Both the position numbers and the translations under genes were made by a program. Shown here piece after piece: positions 1-7,008 of a stretch of 26,992 bases of DNA. Origin of the DNA: a virus; IMG/VR virus record IMGVR_UViG_3300006077_000024, positions 1 through 26,992 of that record, one strand, 5' to 3'. The number at the start of each line of letters is the position of its first letter. Position 1 is the stretch's first letter. The notes under the pieces were generated by a model that saw nothing but the letters and a program-made list of their open reading frames with translations, had not been told where the DNA came from and ran no database searches.

Positions 1-375
1 ATCTTCTCCCATTGCTGTCTTTTTTAAGGCATTAGCGTACTCGCCTGACATTTTGCCTGGTACAATTGGTTTCATAGTTTTTCCTGTGTTTGTATTATTT
101 CCACCAAATGACCCAGCATTTGCTTCAGAAAGTTCTTTGACTTTCTGTGTTAATGCTTGCTCAAGCATTAAACCTTGCATATAAGTAGAATCATGTTGAC
201 TAGAATGAAACTTTGTTGATTGCTTATAATCAGCAATTGCCTTTGTAGTTTCGTTTAAATATTCGGTTGCTTGTTTTAAAGTTAAGTCTAAATCCAAATT
301 CACACCAAACTGCGATTCGAAAATTTTAGCGTACTTTGTTGAACTCTTTGGTTGTGCTAGTTGTTGTAAATTCAT
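1..375 (-). CDS. Hypothetical phage protein, partial (3' end outside window)
   Basis: An open frame starts at an ATG at 373-375 and stays open for 125 codons to the left edge, so the C-terminus is missing. The protein begins MNLQQLAQPK and is polar, rich in Gln, Thr, Lys and Ser, with a predicted helical middle and a Gly/Asn-rich stretch near residue 88-98. No signal peptide, membrane segment or catalytic motif is visible. The start lies 50 bases inside the preceding gene (326..838). A CATAAATA octamer at 417-424, 42 bases upstream of the ATG, could drive it as a late gene. I do not recognise the family; the company of small late genes suggests a virion or head-assembly role, but that is inference only. 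Confidence 0.7.
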   Translation of the reverse strand, partial: MNLQQLAQPKSSTKYAKIFESQFGVNLDLDLTLKQATEYLNETTKAIADYKQSTKFHSSQHDSTYMQGLMLEQALTQKVKELSEANAGSFGGNNTNTGKTMKPIVPGKMSGEYANALKKTAMGED

Positions 376-838
376 TTAGAAATCCTTTGCTTTTAATCTG
401 TTTTGAACGTTGTATGTATTTATGTAAGTTTAATTTTAATCGAAGTTGCTTATCAACATACTCAGTTAGTCTAGCGAGTAATATACTTTGCTCATCATGT
501 GGCGTGGATTTTAAACTAATTAATATTTTTGTATAAGCAATGTCATTTGATAAAAACTCAATTGCCCTATCGGTGTCAATGATATTCTTTGTCAGAGGAG
601 AGGCATTTCCTTTGTGTGCATTGCACCATGCAATCGCAGATGAAGAGTTAAACACTGTATTGATTAATTCATCTCCTTCACTAATGTATATCTTAAATTT
701 ATGTTTATCCTTTATGATTCTATATTCTCCATACACATGGAACGTATCGCCTTTTCGAGTAATTAAATTATCATTCTGTTCTTCTTTTTTGGATATTTTC
801 CTAAGTTTACGTTTTACTTGTTTGTAATTTTTTGTCAT
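326..838 (-). CDS. Conserved hypothetical protein, 170 aa
   Basis: A complete frame from an ATG at 836-838. The protein has a very basic N-terminus (residues 1-20 are rich in Lys and Arg), a central segment with a single WCNAH motif around residue 71-75, and a basic C-terminal helix region. There is no membrane segment or known catalytic motif. It follows the 840..1292 gene with a one-base gap and overlaps the partial gene at the left edge by 50 bases, which suggests translational coupling. The basic ends would suit nucleic-acid or capsid-surface contact, but nothing in the sequence proves it. I do not recognise the family. Confidence 0.65.
   Translation of the reverse strand: MTKNYKQVKRKLRKISKKEEQNDNLITRKGDTFHVYGEYRIIKDKHKFKIYISEGDELINTVFNSSSAIAWCNAHKGNASPLTKNIIDTDRAIEFLSNDIAYTKILISLKSTPHDEQSILLARLTEYVDKQLRLKLNLHKYIQRSKQIKSKGFLNEFTTTSTTKEFNKVR
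417..424 (-). promoter_or_regulatory. Candidate late promoter CATAAATA
   Basis: The minus-strand octamer CATAAATA matches the T4 late-promoter -10 element at seven of eight positions. It lies inside the 326..838 gene and 42 bases upstream of the start of the gene that runs off the left edge. Position supports it; the motif alone would also occur by chance in AT-rich DNA. Confidence 0.4.
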
Positions 839-839
839 A

Positions 840-1292
840 TTAATTTAAGGTAAAGTATATATTTGCTTTATTGCAGTCTATGTAGTTATCGGTTATTGTT
901 TCATTTAAGTTGGTTAACATAGGAACATGGTTACAATCATTATACAAAGCACCAATTGGATTATCGCCATCACTCAACGCATCTGCTTGTTCGATTGCAA
1001 AGGTTAAACTCCATACATTATTCTTTCCTTTGAAACTGGTATCAAACTTGTGTTTGTTTAAACTTTCATTAACTGAGTCGTACGTAACAATGTTATAAAG
1101 TTGTACTCTTAATGACATAACCTGTAACAGAACTTCTAAGTTGCTTTGTTGTTGTCTAGCAAATCTCCACTCAAGTTCTCTTAATATAGTTACACCACTT
1201 TTTGTAGTAAATGGTAAATTGTCCATCTTAAAACTACGTACTACACCAGTTTCCGTAATATCAAATAATGTATGTACAGTTATTGATTGCAC
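840..1292 (-). CDS. Conserved hypothetical protein, 150 aa (GTG start)
   Basis: The frame opens at a GTG at 1290-1292 that overlaps the end of the 1280..1537 gene by 13 bases; the first in-frame ATG would be residue 23 (MDNLPF) and would remove a plausible beta-strand-like start. The protein has alternating hydrophobic residues, no Cys-rich site except two isolated cysteines near residues 119 and 139, and no transmembrane segment. It sits in a run of four or five overlapping small genes that is probably one transcription unit. The family is not recognised. A structural or assembly role is possible from context but is not shown. Confidence 0.6.
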   Translation of the reverse strand: MQSITVHTLFDITETGVVRSFKMDNLPFTTKSGVTILRELEWRFARQQQSNLEVLLQVMSLRVQLYNIVTYDSVNESLNKHKFDTSFKGKNNVWSLTFAIEQADALSDGDNPIGALYNDCNHVPMLTNLNETITDNYIDCNKANIYFTLN

Positions 1293-1537
1293 AGTACTTC
1301 AATTACCTTAAGTTTCTCCAGAGCTTCTTTAATTGCTGGATTCTTTTCTGCAAGAACATCCCAATCATTATTTCTTAAATAATGGTGCCAATCTAAATTA
1401 TTATCTTTATAAATTTGTCTTCTAGTGCTTATAGCAGAACCAAACTCACGTGCATACACTGTTTTGCCATTATCAGGACTTTCATAAATTGTTTTAATAT
1501 CTTTCATGTTATCTGTTAATCTTCGTAATTCCTGCAT
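1280..1537 (-). CDS. Small hypothetical protein, 85 aa
   Basis: An ATG at 1535-1537 opens the frame, with the purine-rich GGGGAAG about 8 bases upstream as a possible ribosome binding site. A second ATG at residue 11 (MKDIK) is an alternative. The protein is charged, with a WHHYL motif near residue 50 and a Lys/Glu-rich C-terminal helix. It overlaps the 1509..1649 gene upstream by 29 bases and the 840..1292 gene downstream by 13 bases, so these genes are probably co-translated. No known domain is recognised. Confidence 0.6.
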   Translation of the reverse strand: MQELRRLTDNMKDIKTIYESPDNGKTVYAREFGSAISTRRQIYKDNNLDWHHYLRNNDWDVLAEKNPAIKEALEKLKVIEVLCNQ

Positions 1538-1649
1538 CGTAACTTCCCCACTCTTTGTCAGTGTCTACCTTTTTCTTTATTTCTTTTTGATCTGCAAGTG
1601 ATACATAACGCTTAACTTGTTTTTTTGGTTCTTCTTTTTTCTTACCCAT
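1509..1649 (-). CDS. Very small basic protein, 46 aa
   Basis: An ATG at 1647-1649 opens a 46-codon frame (start MGKKKEEPKK, end ITKINR, stop TAA at 1509-1511). The strong Shine-Dalgarno GGAGA lies nine bases upstream of the ATG, better than those of most neighbours, which is the main reason to call it. It is the first gene downstream of the 1754..2032 late unit and its terminator, and it overlaps the 1280..1537 gene by 29 bases. The protein is short, highly charged and has no cysteine or membrane segment. Function unknown. Confidence 0.6.
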   Translation of the reverse strand: MGKKKEEPKKQVKRYVSLADQKEIKKKVDTDKEWGSYDAGITKINR

Positions 1650-1685
1650 ATTAAATCTCCAAATAGTGTAACGTTATTTAAGTCA

Positions 1686-1719
1686 TAAAAAAAGCCTAGT
1701 AAAAAAACTAGGCTTTTTC
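1686..1719 (-). terminator. Rho-independent terminator (possibly bidirectional)
   Basis: A perfect stem, AGCCTAGT (1693-1700) with ACTAGGCT (1707-1714), flanks a six-base loop and is extended by A/T pairs on both sides. Read on the minus strand it is followed by seven T. It lies 35 bases beyond the stop of the 1754..2032 gene and so ends that transcript. The A and T flanks would also let it work on the plus strand. Confidence 0.85.
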
Positions 1720-1753
1720 TTGTGTGCTTGTTCGCACTACATAAGATTAACTC

Positions 1754-2032
1754 TTAGTAGTTAGCTAATGCCGCTGATGTAACGCCTGTTACTCCACCGA
1801 AGTTAGAACCTGCCGCGATTGCTGGACCTTCTGTTACGATTGTAACTACGTCAGTTACGCCTGCTTCAAATGTACCAACTGCTGTAATTGTGTTAGTTGT
1901 CATGATAAAATCACAAACGTCGTTTAACTCTGCTTGTGTGATGTTAGTTTTGCTCATAGTTGTGATCGCAATGTCACGTCCGACTGCTTCAAATGCGCCA
2001 TGATTACCATGTACTTTAGTTACTGATGCCAT
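1754..2032 (-). CDS. Small Ala/Thr/Gly/Val-rich protein, probable abundant late protein
   Basis: A 92-aa frame begins at an ATG at 2030-2032, with AAAAAAGGAG as a strong ribosome binding site upstream. The composition is unusual for this window: Ala, Thr, Val and Gly dominate, with one Cys, no Trp and few charges, and the second half is nearly all small and beta-branched residues. It forms an isolated unit, with a CATAAATA late-promoter element 56 bases upstream and a strong terminator 35 bases downstream. Dedicated promoter, strong binding site and terminator are typical of highly expressed structural genes. I infer a virion or head-decoration protein; the family is not recognised. Confidence 0.7.
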   Translation of the reverse strand: MASVTKVHGNHGAFEAVGRDIAITTMSKTNITQAELNDVCDFIMTTNTITAVGTFEAGVTDVVTIVTEGPAIAAGSNFGGVTGVTSAALANY

Positions 2033-2087
2033 AATAGACTCCTTTTTTCTTTGTTTGTAGAATCAACAACCCGTTGCTTCTTACATT

Positions 2088-2095
2088 TATTTATG
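2088..2095 (-). promoter_or_regulatory. Candidate late promoter CATAAATA
   Basis: The minus-strand CATAAATA lies in the non-coding gap before the 1754..2032 gene, 55 bases from its start codon. With the terminator at 1686-1719 it frames a single-gene late transcription unit. Confidence 0.6.
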
Positions 2096-2162
2096 CAATA
2101 TTGGAGAAATTAGTCGACACCAATAACTATCCGGATCTTCGTCATATTCATCTTCATCGTCC

Positions 2163-2768
2163 TCATTTTATTATCCTTCCGTTAACTACCAATGAACTTG
2201 GTAAGTTGTCTTTGTCTAAGTTTGGTGTACTTCTGATGTCTAAATCCCCCTGAACAGTTAAGTTATCGGGGAGTGATGTGATTGGTGTACGTCTGAGCCA
2301 TAAATCCCCTGGAACAGTTAAGTTATCAGGAAGTGATGTGATTTTTGTACCTTCGATGTCTAAATTCCCACTGACAGTTAAGTTATCAGGGAGTGATGTG
2401 ATTAGTGTATCTTCGAGGTTTAACCCCCTACCGACAGTTAAGTTATCAGGAAGTGATTTGACTTGTGTACCACTGAGGTATAAATCCCCACCAACAGTTA
2501 AGTTATCAGGAAGTGATGTGATTGGTGTACCTATGAGCCATAAATCCCCTGGAACAGTTAAGTTATCGGGGAGTGATGTGATTGGTGTACGTCTGAGCCA
2601 TAAATCCCTACCAACAGTTAAGTTATCAGGGAGTGATGTGATTGGTGTATTATTGAGGTTTAAACTCCCGACTATTTTATTATTTCGAACACCTTTTGAG
2701 TGTAGTATTTTTTCTGTATCGACTTGTATTAACTCATCTGGACTGGAGTGGAACTTATAGAGGTTCAT
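2163..2768 (-). CDS. Leucine-rich repeat protein with 20-residue LPDNLTV units
   Basis: A 201-aa frame starts at an ATG (2766-2768) whose first base is the last base of the upstream stop (TAATG), so translation is coupled. After about 45 residues come seven units of 20 residues, each built on LPDNLTV-x-G-x-L-x-(L/I)-x-x-T-x-I-T-S, followed by a short cap. The spacing and the LP..L pattern resemble the LPX-type leucine-rich repeats of IpaH/YopM, which form a curved binding surface. There is no catalytic E3-ligase domain, signal peptide or membrane segment. The binding partner is unknown; a virion or host-binding role is possible. The next 75 bases carry an acidic out-of-frame peptide that might be a tail of this gene (see findings). 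Confidence 0.8.
   Translation of the reverse strand: MNLYKFHSSPDELIQVDTEKILHSKGVRNNKIVGSLNLNNTPITSLPDNLTVGRDLWLRRTPITSLPDNLTVPGDLWLIGTPITSLPDNLTVGGDLYLSGTQVKSLPDNLTVGRGLNLEDTLITSLPDNLTVSGNLDIEGTKITSLPDNLTVPGDLWLRRTPITSLPDNLTVQGDLDIRSTPNLDKDNLPSSLVVNGRIIK
2254..2673 (-). repeat. Seven 60-bp tandem direct repeats inside the LRR gene
   Basis: The plus-strand phrase ACAGTTAAGTTATC recurs exactly every 60 bases at 2254, 2314, 2374, 2434, 2494, 2554 and 2614. Most of each unit is conserved at the nucleotide level, with variation concentrated in the 20 bases that encode the x-G-x-L-x-L-x-x-T part. The units beginning near 2281, 2521 and 2581 are the most alike. Confidence 0.95.
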
Positions 2769-3343
2769 TACGTCAATCTATTCCAAATCTTTTGTAGCAT
2801 AGGGTACATATCAGAGTATCTTGCTTTTCCTGTACGCATTTGTAGCATTGCCCATCTGAGGTTTCTAATCTTGTCAAACGATGTCATTTCGTCGTACAGA
2901 TGTAGTTGTCTGCGAACACGTTGGTGGTCACTTGTCCATCCTCTAATAGTACGCATTAGTAATAAAAACAATTGATGATAGTCGTCCTCATCAACTCTGC
3001 CCATTGACATGTCACGTAGTATTCGTTTAATACGTAGCTCTGGTATAGTAATATCGTAGCGTGTTATAAGTCTGTCTGCATACTTCTCTTGGTGCAATAA
3101 CAATGTAATTGCGTTGTACATATCAGGTTGTGTTGTTCTGAATCCTTTGAACGCTGGTTGGTTCATAATATTACGTGCATACTTAATGGCACTTGCTCTA
3201 TCCTCGTGCCATATAAAGTTTAAAGCAAAGAACATATTAAGCATTAGTATCGCTAAGTCGTCTGCTTTTGTTCCATCAACAAGATTTAGATTTTTAAAAA
3301 TCCTTGCTTCTTGTAGTTCGCCAAAAAATTCAAACTTACTCAT
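2768..3343 (-). CDS. Conserved hypothetical helical protein, 191 aa
   Basis: The frame starts at an ATG at 3341-3343 inside the end of the 3336..4025 gene (8-base overlap) and ends in TAATG with the LRR gene. The protein is helix-rich, with many Arg and Met residues, a DDLAILMLNMFFALNF hydrophobic segment near residues 28-43 that could be a buried helix, and a basic Arg-rich middle. There is no recognised motif. Its place between a 229-aa unknown and the LRR protein in an overlapping string suggests a shared late transcript. Function unknown. Confidence 0.7.
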   Translation of the reverse strand: MSKFEFFGELQEARIFKNLNLVDGTKADDLAILMLNMFFALNFIWHEDRASAIKYARNIMNQPAFKGFRTTQPDMYNAITLLLHQEKYADRLITRYDITIPELRIKRILRDMSMGRVDEDDYHQLFLLLMRTIRGWTSDHQRVRRQLHLYDEMTSFDKIRNLRWAMLQMRTGKARYSDMYPMLQKIWNRLT

Positions 3344-4025
3344 GCTCTTTAAACCAATCTTGTGTTTCGCTTCTATGTAGGAATTCCAAAGTTCGGGACC
3401 CTTCCTGCCCTACACGCATAGGAACATTCCTTCCATGCATACTATCTAATTTTCCTGCTGAATCATGTGCAGGCTCGTGATTTAATTTCACCTGATGTGA
3501 TGAGCTGTCAATGTCCTTAAACCATTCACCGTTAAACTTAACCCAGTGTGTGCTATCGTTCGCTTCTACAAACTTTATTGGAACTACTTTTCCAGCCTGT
3601 AACATTTCAGGAGGCAAATGATCACCGTAGTTTACTTGGTGCTTTTCCCCTTCTGGACGTATCAAACTAAGTGTCATTAACTTTGTCATGTATCTTAACG
3701 CAATGCCCGTGTCCGTTTGCTTGGAAGTGGTTAAATCTACTAGTTGTTGAATTGCTTTTTCTGCTACGTCGTTTGGAGGTATTTCCATGTCGCGATATGC
3801 AAGTTGTTGCAACCGTGATGTTAGTTTTGTTTGGTTGGGTAAGTGTTTTAACTGTGATAATATGCTATTCCATTTATTCAGCCAATCCTTTGCTCTGTCT
3901 ACTATTCTGGAATCTTGTGCTCCACGTACAATAGCATCGCGCGTGCTCATAGCACTAAGTTTATTACTTAATGTATCAAAGTAAGTATCGGAAACCTCAG
4001 TGATTACAACTTCATTTACTTTCAT
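3336..4025 (-). CDS. Conserved hypothetical protein, 229 aa
   Basis: The ATG at 4023-4025 overlaps the end of the 4012..4260 gene by 14 bases. The protein starts MKVNEVVITE, a leader I associate with several pelagic T4-like phage proteins. It continues as a helical N-terminal half (about residues 10-125) and a more beta-rich C-terminal half with a WVKFNGEWFKDID segment near residue 162-174. No catalytic motif, signal peptide or membrane segment is visible. It is in the middle of an overlapping gene string that may be transcribed from the AATAAATA element at 4290-4297. Function unknown. Confidence 0.7.
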   Translation of the reverse strand: MKVNEVVITEVSDTYFDTLSNKLSAMSTRDAIVRGAQDSRIVDRAKDWLNKWNSILSQLKHLPNQTKLTSRLQQLAYRDMEIPPNDVAEKAIQQLVDLTTSKQTDTGIALRYMTKLMTLSLIRPEGEKHQVNYGDHLPPEMLQAGKVVPIKFVEANDSTHWVKFNGEWFKDIDSSSHQVKLNHEPAHDSAGKLDSMHGRNVPMRVGQEGSRTLEFLHRSETQDWFKEHE

Positions 4026-4260
4026 TGATCTTCTTTAAACTGCGTTGAAATTTACGGCCATCACGTGTTCTAACGGAATTAAGAAACTTTCGTGTTAGAT
4101 TATCCGCTTCCTCGATAGTATATGTATCAGAAATAAGATCTAATAATCTTCCTGTGCTTTCTATTAAGTTGTCGGCACGACTTCTAATGATATGCTTTGT
4201 ATCCTGCGCAATATGTAAATTTTCTAATTCCTCAAGTATGCTTCGTGTCCGTTTCTGCAT
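4012..4260 (-). CDS. Small hypothetical helical protein, 82 aa
   Basis: An ATG at 4258-4260 with CAGGAT upstream as a moderate ribosome binding site opens the frame. The protein looks all-helical, is basic at both ends and acidic in the middle, and lacks Cys and Trp. Spacing of hydrophobic residues fits a short coiled-coil or helical hairpin. It is the first gene after the replicative helicase and begins an overlapping string of four genes down to the LRR gene. Function unknown. Confidence 0.65.
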   Translation of the reverse strand: MQKRTRSILEELENLHIAQDTKHIIRSRADNLIESTGRLLDLISDTYTIEEADNLTRKFLNSVRTRDGRKFQRSLKKINESK

Positions 4261-4289
4261 ATCATATCCTGTTTAATGTACGTGTGTTG

Positions 4290-4297
4290 TATTTATT
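4290..4297 (-). promoter_or_regulatory. Candidate late promoter AATAAATA
   Basis: AATAAATA on the minus strand covers the stop codon of the helicase gene and lies 30 bases before the ATG of the 4012..4260 gene, the same spacing as the clearer late promoters in this window. It could separate late expression of the downstream unknown genes from the replication genes. Confidence 0.4.
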
Positions 4298-5681
4298 TCG
4301 TTTTAATGTTTTGCAAAAGACTTTGTAACTTGGCACTTTTAACTTCACCTGAAACTTTTGGAATACGTTGAACAGGATCAACTACACGTGTGCTTGCGAC
4401 TCCTGGTTTTATTTTATTCATTATTTCGCTTGTCAGGGGTGAATCTGTATCCGGTTCCAATCCTGCATCGGTAATACGCAATGTGTTTAAATCAAACTCT
4501 AATTCAACTTTTTGACCAACACCAGAACTCGAACGAGTTTTCATTAATTGTATTTGGTACTTGCCACGTTCTCGCATTGCACGACTTGTAAAAATACCAA
4601 ATACGTTATCTGCTGTATTAATTTTAGAAATACCGCCGGATATATGACTGTGATCAAATTCAATTTCCTCAACAGCAGATCTGTTTAACTGTGATGCAGT
4701 TACCATAATGATATCTAACTCCTTTGCTAAGTTACGTATTTCTTCCGATACGTACTTGTCCTTAACAAACAAATCACTTGGACTAACCTTTGTACTAACT
4801 GGCATTAATAAATCCAAGTAGTCAATGCACATACAGTCAACTTTAATACTTTCCTGTATCTCCAATTCCTTTACATATGATCGAATATCGTTAACTGTAC
4901 TTTGTGCTGGCATATATTTAATACGCATCTTACCAGATTTCTTTGCCAACATTTTAACTTTCATTTCAACGTTATCAATATCTTTGAAAATTCTACTAGA
5001 CGCGGTATCAGTCAGCATTGCGTCCATTCGCATACTACATAAATCTTCACTTAATTCCAATGTAATAAACACACAGTTCTTTGCGTCTTGAACCCAGTTA
5101 ATCATTAGGTTCTGCATAAACAATGATTTACCCGAACCCGATCCACCTGCAAATATTTGAAGTTCGCCTCTATTGAATCCACCGTACAATTTCTTATCAA
5201 GCGTAGGCCAGCCTGTACTTGTTTGTCCATTGTTATTTTTAATTGATAGTAATCTTGCTTTTGGATCAGCAAAGTAATCCGTTCCCATATCCTTTGTTAA
5301 ACTAATTTGTACTGCGTCCTTAATGAGCTTTTCAACTGGGTCAAAGTCTCCCTTTTCAAGTAAATCTGCACTTTCCAAAATTGCACGTTCAAGTTCTTGT
5401 CTACGCGTGAATCCTTCAAATTCATCCAAGAACCAATCATAGTGACCGTCATTTAATTCAGGTACTGGCTGTAAATTGTTATTAGTTACTGCATTAATTT
5501 GTTCAAGTGTAGGCAACGTACCGTGATCGATTGAATGCTCGCTAATCATAGTAGCGGCTTCTTGCAAGGATGGATCAAAGTTGTCTACATTATAAATATT
5601 TTGTACACGCACAAAACTCTGTGCGTCGTTTAACATCATTTCTAGAAATAACTTCTGAATATCTTTATTGTACTCTTTCAA
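4293..5681 (-). CDS. 41: DnaB-type replicative DNA helicase (T4 gp41-like)
   Basis: Hexameric 5'-3' helicase that unwinds the replication fork and activates the primase. The 462-aa protein has an N-terminal helical domain (about 1-130) and a RecA-like ATPase domain. Walker A is GGSGSGKS at 179-186, Walker B is the hydrophobic strand ending CIDYLDL near 285-291, and a TASQLNR segment at 328-334 fits the DnaB H3/H4 region. T4 gp41 is 475 aa, so the length is right. The start is a TTG at 5679-5681 preceded by GAGAGGAAG, a strong binding site; the next ATG would delete part of the N-terminal domain. It overlaps the primase gene by 17 bases, which agrees with the gp41-gp61 primosome partnership. 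Confidence 0.93.
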   Translation of the reverse strand: MKEYNKDIQKLFLEMMLNDAQSFVRVQNIYNVDNFDPSLQEAATMISEHSIDHGTLPTLEQINAVTNNNLQPVPELNDGHYDWFLDEFEGFTRRQELERAILESADLLEKGDFDPVEKLIKDAVQISLTKDMGTDYFADPKARLLSIKNNNGQTSTGWPTLDKKLYGGFNRGELQIFAGGSGSGKSLFMQNLMINWVQDAKNCVFITLELSEDLCSMRMDAMLTDTASSRIFKDIDNVEMKVKMLAKKSGKMRIKYMPAQSTVNDIRSYVKELEIQESIKVDCMCIDYLDLLMPVSTKVSPSDLFVKDKYVSEEIRNLAKELDIIMVTASQLNRSAVEEIEFDHSHISGGISKINTADNVFGIFTSRAMRERGKYQIQLMKTRSSSGVGQKVELEFDLNTLRITDAGLEPDTDSPLTSEIMNKIKPGVASTRVVDPVQRIPKVSGEVKSAKLQSLLQNIKTK

Positions 5682-6651
5682 TCTTCCTCTCTAATTCTTT
5701 TTTTGCCAATTTAATTTTAATACTACTTGCATTTCTACTTTCCAATATCTTTAACACAGTTGCTATTTTTCCATATGTTATAACCGCATCGTTAACATCT
5801 TTAATATTATCTCCCCAATTAGGAACACTTACATTAAATCCGTTCTCCAATGCATTATCAATTAGTTTTAGTCCTGCCTTATCTTGATCAGGAACAACAA
5901 TAATAGTTCGGTACAATTGTTTCAACTGTTGTGCTTGTTTATTACTTATTTTATTATGGAGTACAGCAATTCCATCTATACTTATGGCATCCAAAATTCC
6001 CTCAGTAACAATAGCAAATTTCCAATTATCCTTCTGTAAATCTAATCCAAACACATACCCAGGCTGTTGTTCGTTTAAGTATTTTGGTATTCTGCCGTCT
6101 AGGAACCTAGATGTGTAGCCAACTATTTTTCCTTTATTTGTGTACGGAATTATTATCCTATTTTTATTACGTGCTTTATCGCTTGGCGTAATCATAAATG
6201 CATATTGATTATATTTCATTGCACGGTTGTTTAAATAATCTACAAATCGTATATCAGATTCTTTAATTAATCTTGCAGTGCTAGGCAAACTAACTTCGTC
6301 GAATTTTATAGTTGATGTGATGGTTTTGTTTCGATCGTCTATAATATCGTTAATACTTTTACTACGCAAACTTTCTAAGTTTAGCCAATCAACGTCAACT
6401 TTGCTTACACCTAACCATCCAAGTAACTTGCGTGCTTTAACTCCAACAGGTTTTCCTAACGTAAATCCTGCAGTAAAATTACAATTAAAACAATGATAGT
6501 GCCAATCATGATCGTTTTCCAATAATACGCCGCCACGTCCACGCTTATCATAGGTCTCGCTATTATGTATGCAACAAACAGCATTAAATGAAATCCATCC
6601 ACTAGAGGATTTTTTGCGTTTAGGTGGCAAGTAAGAGAGTATATCTAGCAT
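5665..6651 (-). CDS. 61: DNA primase (T4 gp61-like), zinc finger plus Toprim
   Basis: Primase that makes RNA primers for lagging-strand synthesis with the gp41 helicase. I choose the ATG at 6649-6651 (328 aa); an in-frame TTG seven codons upstream is possible but less likely. Residues 26-57 form a zinc-binding motif, Cys26/Cys27 with His29, and Cys54 and Cys57. A Toprim core follows, with VTEGILDA near 215-222 (the catalytic Glu) and PDQDKAG at 254-260 (the Asp-x-Asp motif). T4 gp61 has 342 aa. The gene is followed directly by the helicase gene, and upstream lies about 350 bases of non-coding structured DNA. Confidence 0.9.
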   Translation of the reverse strand: MLDILSYLPPKRKKSSSGWISFNAVCCIHNSETYDKRGRGGVLLENDHDWHYHCFNCNFTAGFTLGKPVGVKARKLLGWLGVSKVDVDWLNLESLRSKSINDIIDDRNKTITSTIKFDEVSLPSTARLIKESDIRFVDYLNNRAMKYNQYAFMITPSDKARNKNRIIIPYTNKGKIVGYTSRFLDGRIPKYLNEQQPGYVFGLDLQKDNWKFAIVTEGILDAISIDGIAVLHNKISNKQAQQLKQLYRTIIVVPDQDKAGLKLIDNALENGFNVSVPNWGDNIKDVNDAVITYGKIATVLKILESRNASSIKIKLAKKELERKIERVQ

Positions 6652-7008
6652 GATAATATTATATATTAACAATTATATATACAGACAATTTAGGTTGATC
6701 GTATTGAACAGATAGGTTAGATAGCTCGTTGCGTACACACTCGAGCTAAACGTGCATGATTCGGGAAAGAAAACCGGTTGAAAAACCCTCAGTACTAACA
6801 CAATATTTTTGCATACGGCGTTATGCTACAGCAATGCTTCGCCGCGTTTAACAATTATTCATATAGTTAATCGAGGATAACTTATGTAAATTGCTACGCT
6901 ACTTTGTTTAGGATGACGCAAAGCAACGTCCACTTGTACTAAGACATGACATCCACGTAACGTACAAGTTAATAACACGACAACATGTAACCAACGCGTT
7001 AATGCAAA
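6652..7008. other. Non-coding segment with several inverted repeats; possible origin or structured RNA
   Basis: No convincing gene is present in about 350 bases on either strand. Parts are clearly less AT-rich than the neighbours (the 60 bases from 6721 are about half G+C). Visible inverted repeats: TAGCTCG/CGAGCTA (6722-6728, 6742-6748); GGTT-GAAA-AACC, a GNRA-type tetraloop (6776-6787); both enclosed by GTTAG/CTAAC (6716-6720, 6795-6799), giving a possible three-way junction. GCATA/TATGC lies at 6811-6826 and CGGCG/CGCCG at 6816-6844. GACG/CGTC lies at 6915-6930 and ACTTGTAC/GTACAAGT at 6932-6969. It could hold a replication origin, a small RNA or leader structures. Strand and function are not determined. 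Confidence 0.5.

Noticed and set aside
2254-2673. Regular 60-base repeats as a CRISPR array
   Set aside because: The repeats are in frame, encode leucine-rich units, and have no unique spacers.
2278-2760. 160-aa plus-strand ORF across the LRR repeats
   Set aside because: It is the antisense image of a repetitive gene; the minus-strand frame has the recognisable LRR pattern and coupled start.
6716-6800. tRNA-like fold (GTTAG/CTAAC outer stem, D-arm-like GCTC/GAGC)
   Set aside because: The D-loop would be too long, no anticodon stem can be formed, there is no T-loop consensus and no CCA. Kept only as general structure.
6756-6851. 31-codon plus-strand ORF
   Set aside because: No ribosome binding site, no conserved-looking composition, and it lies across the inverted repeats.
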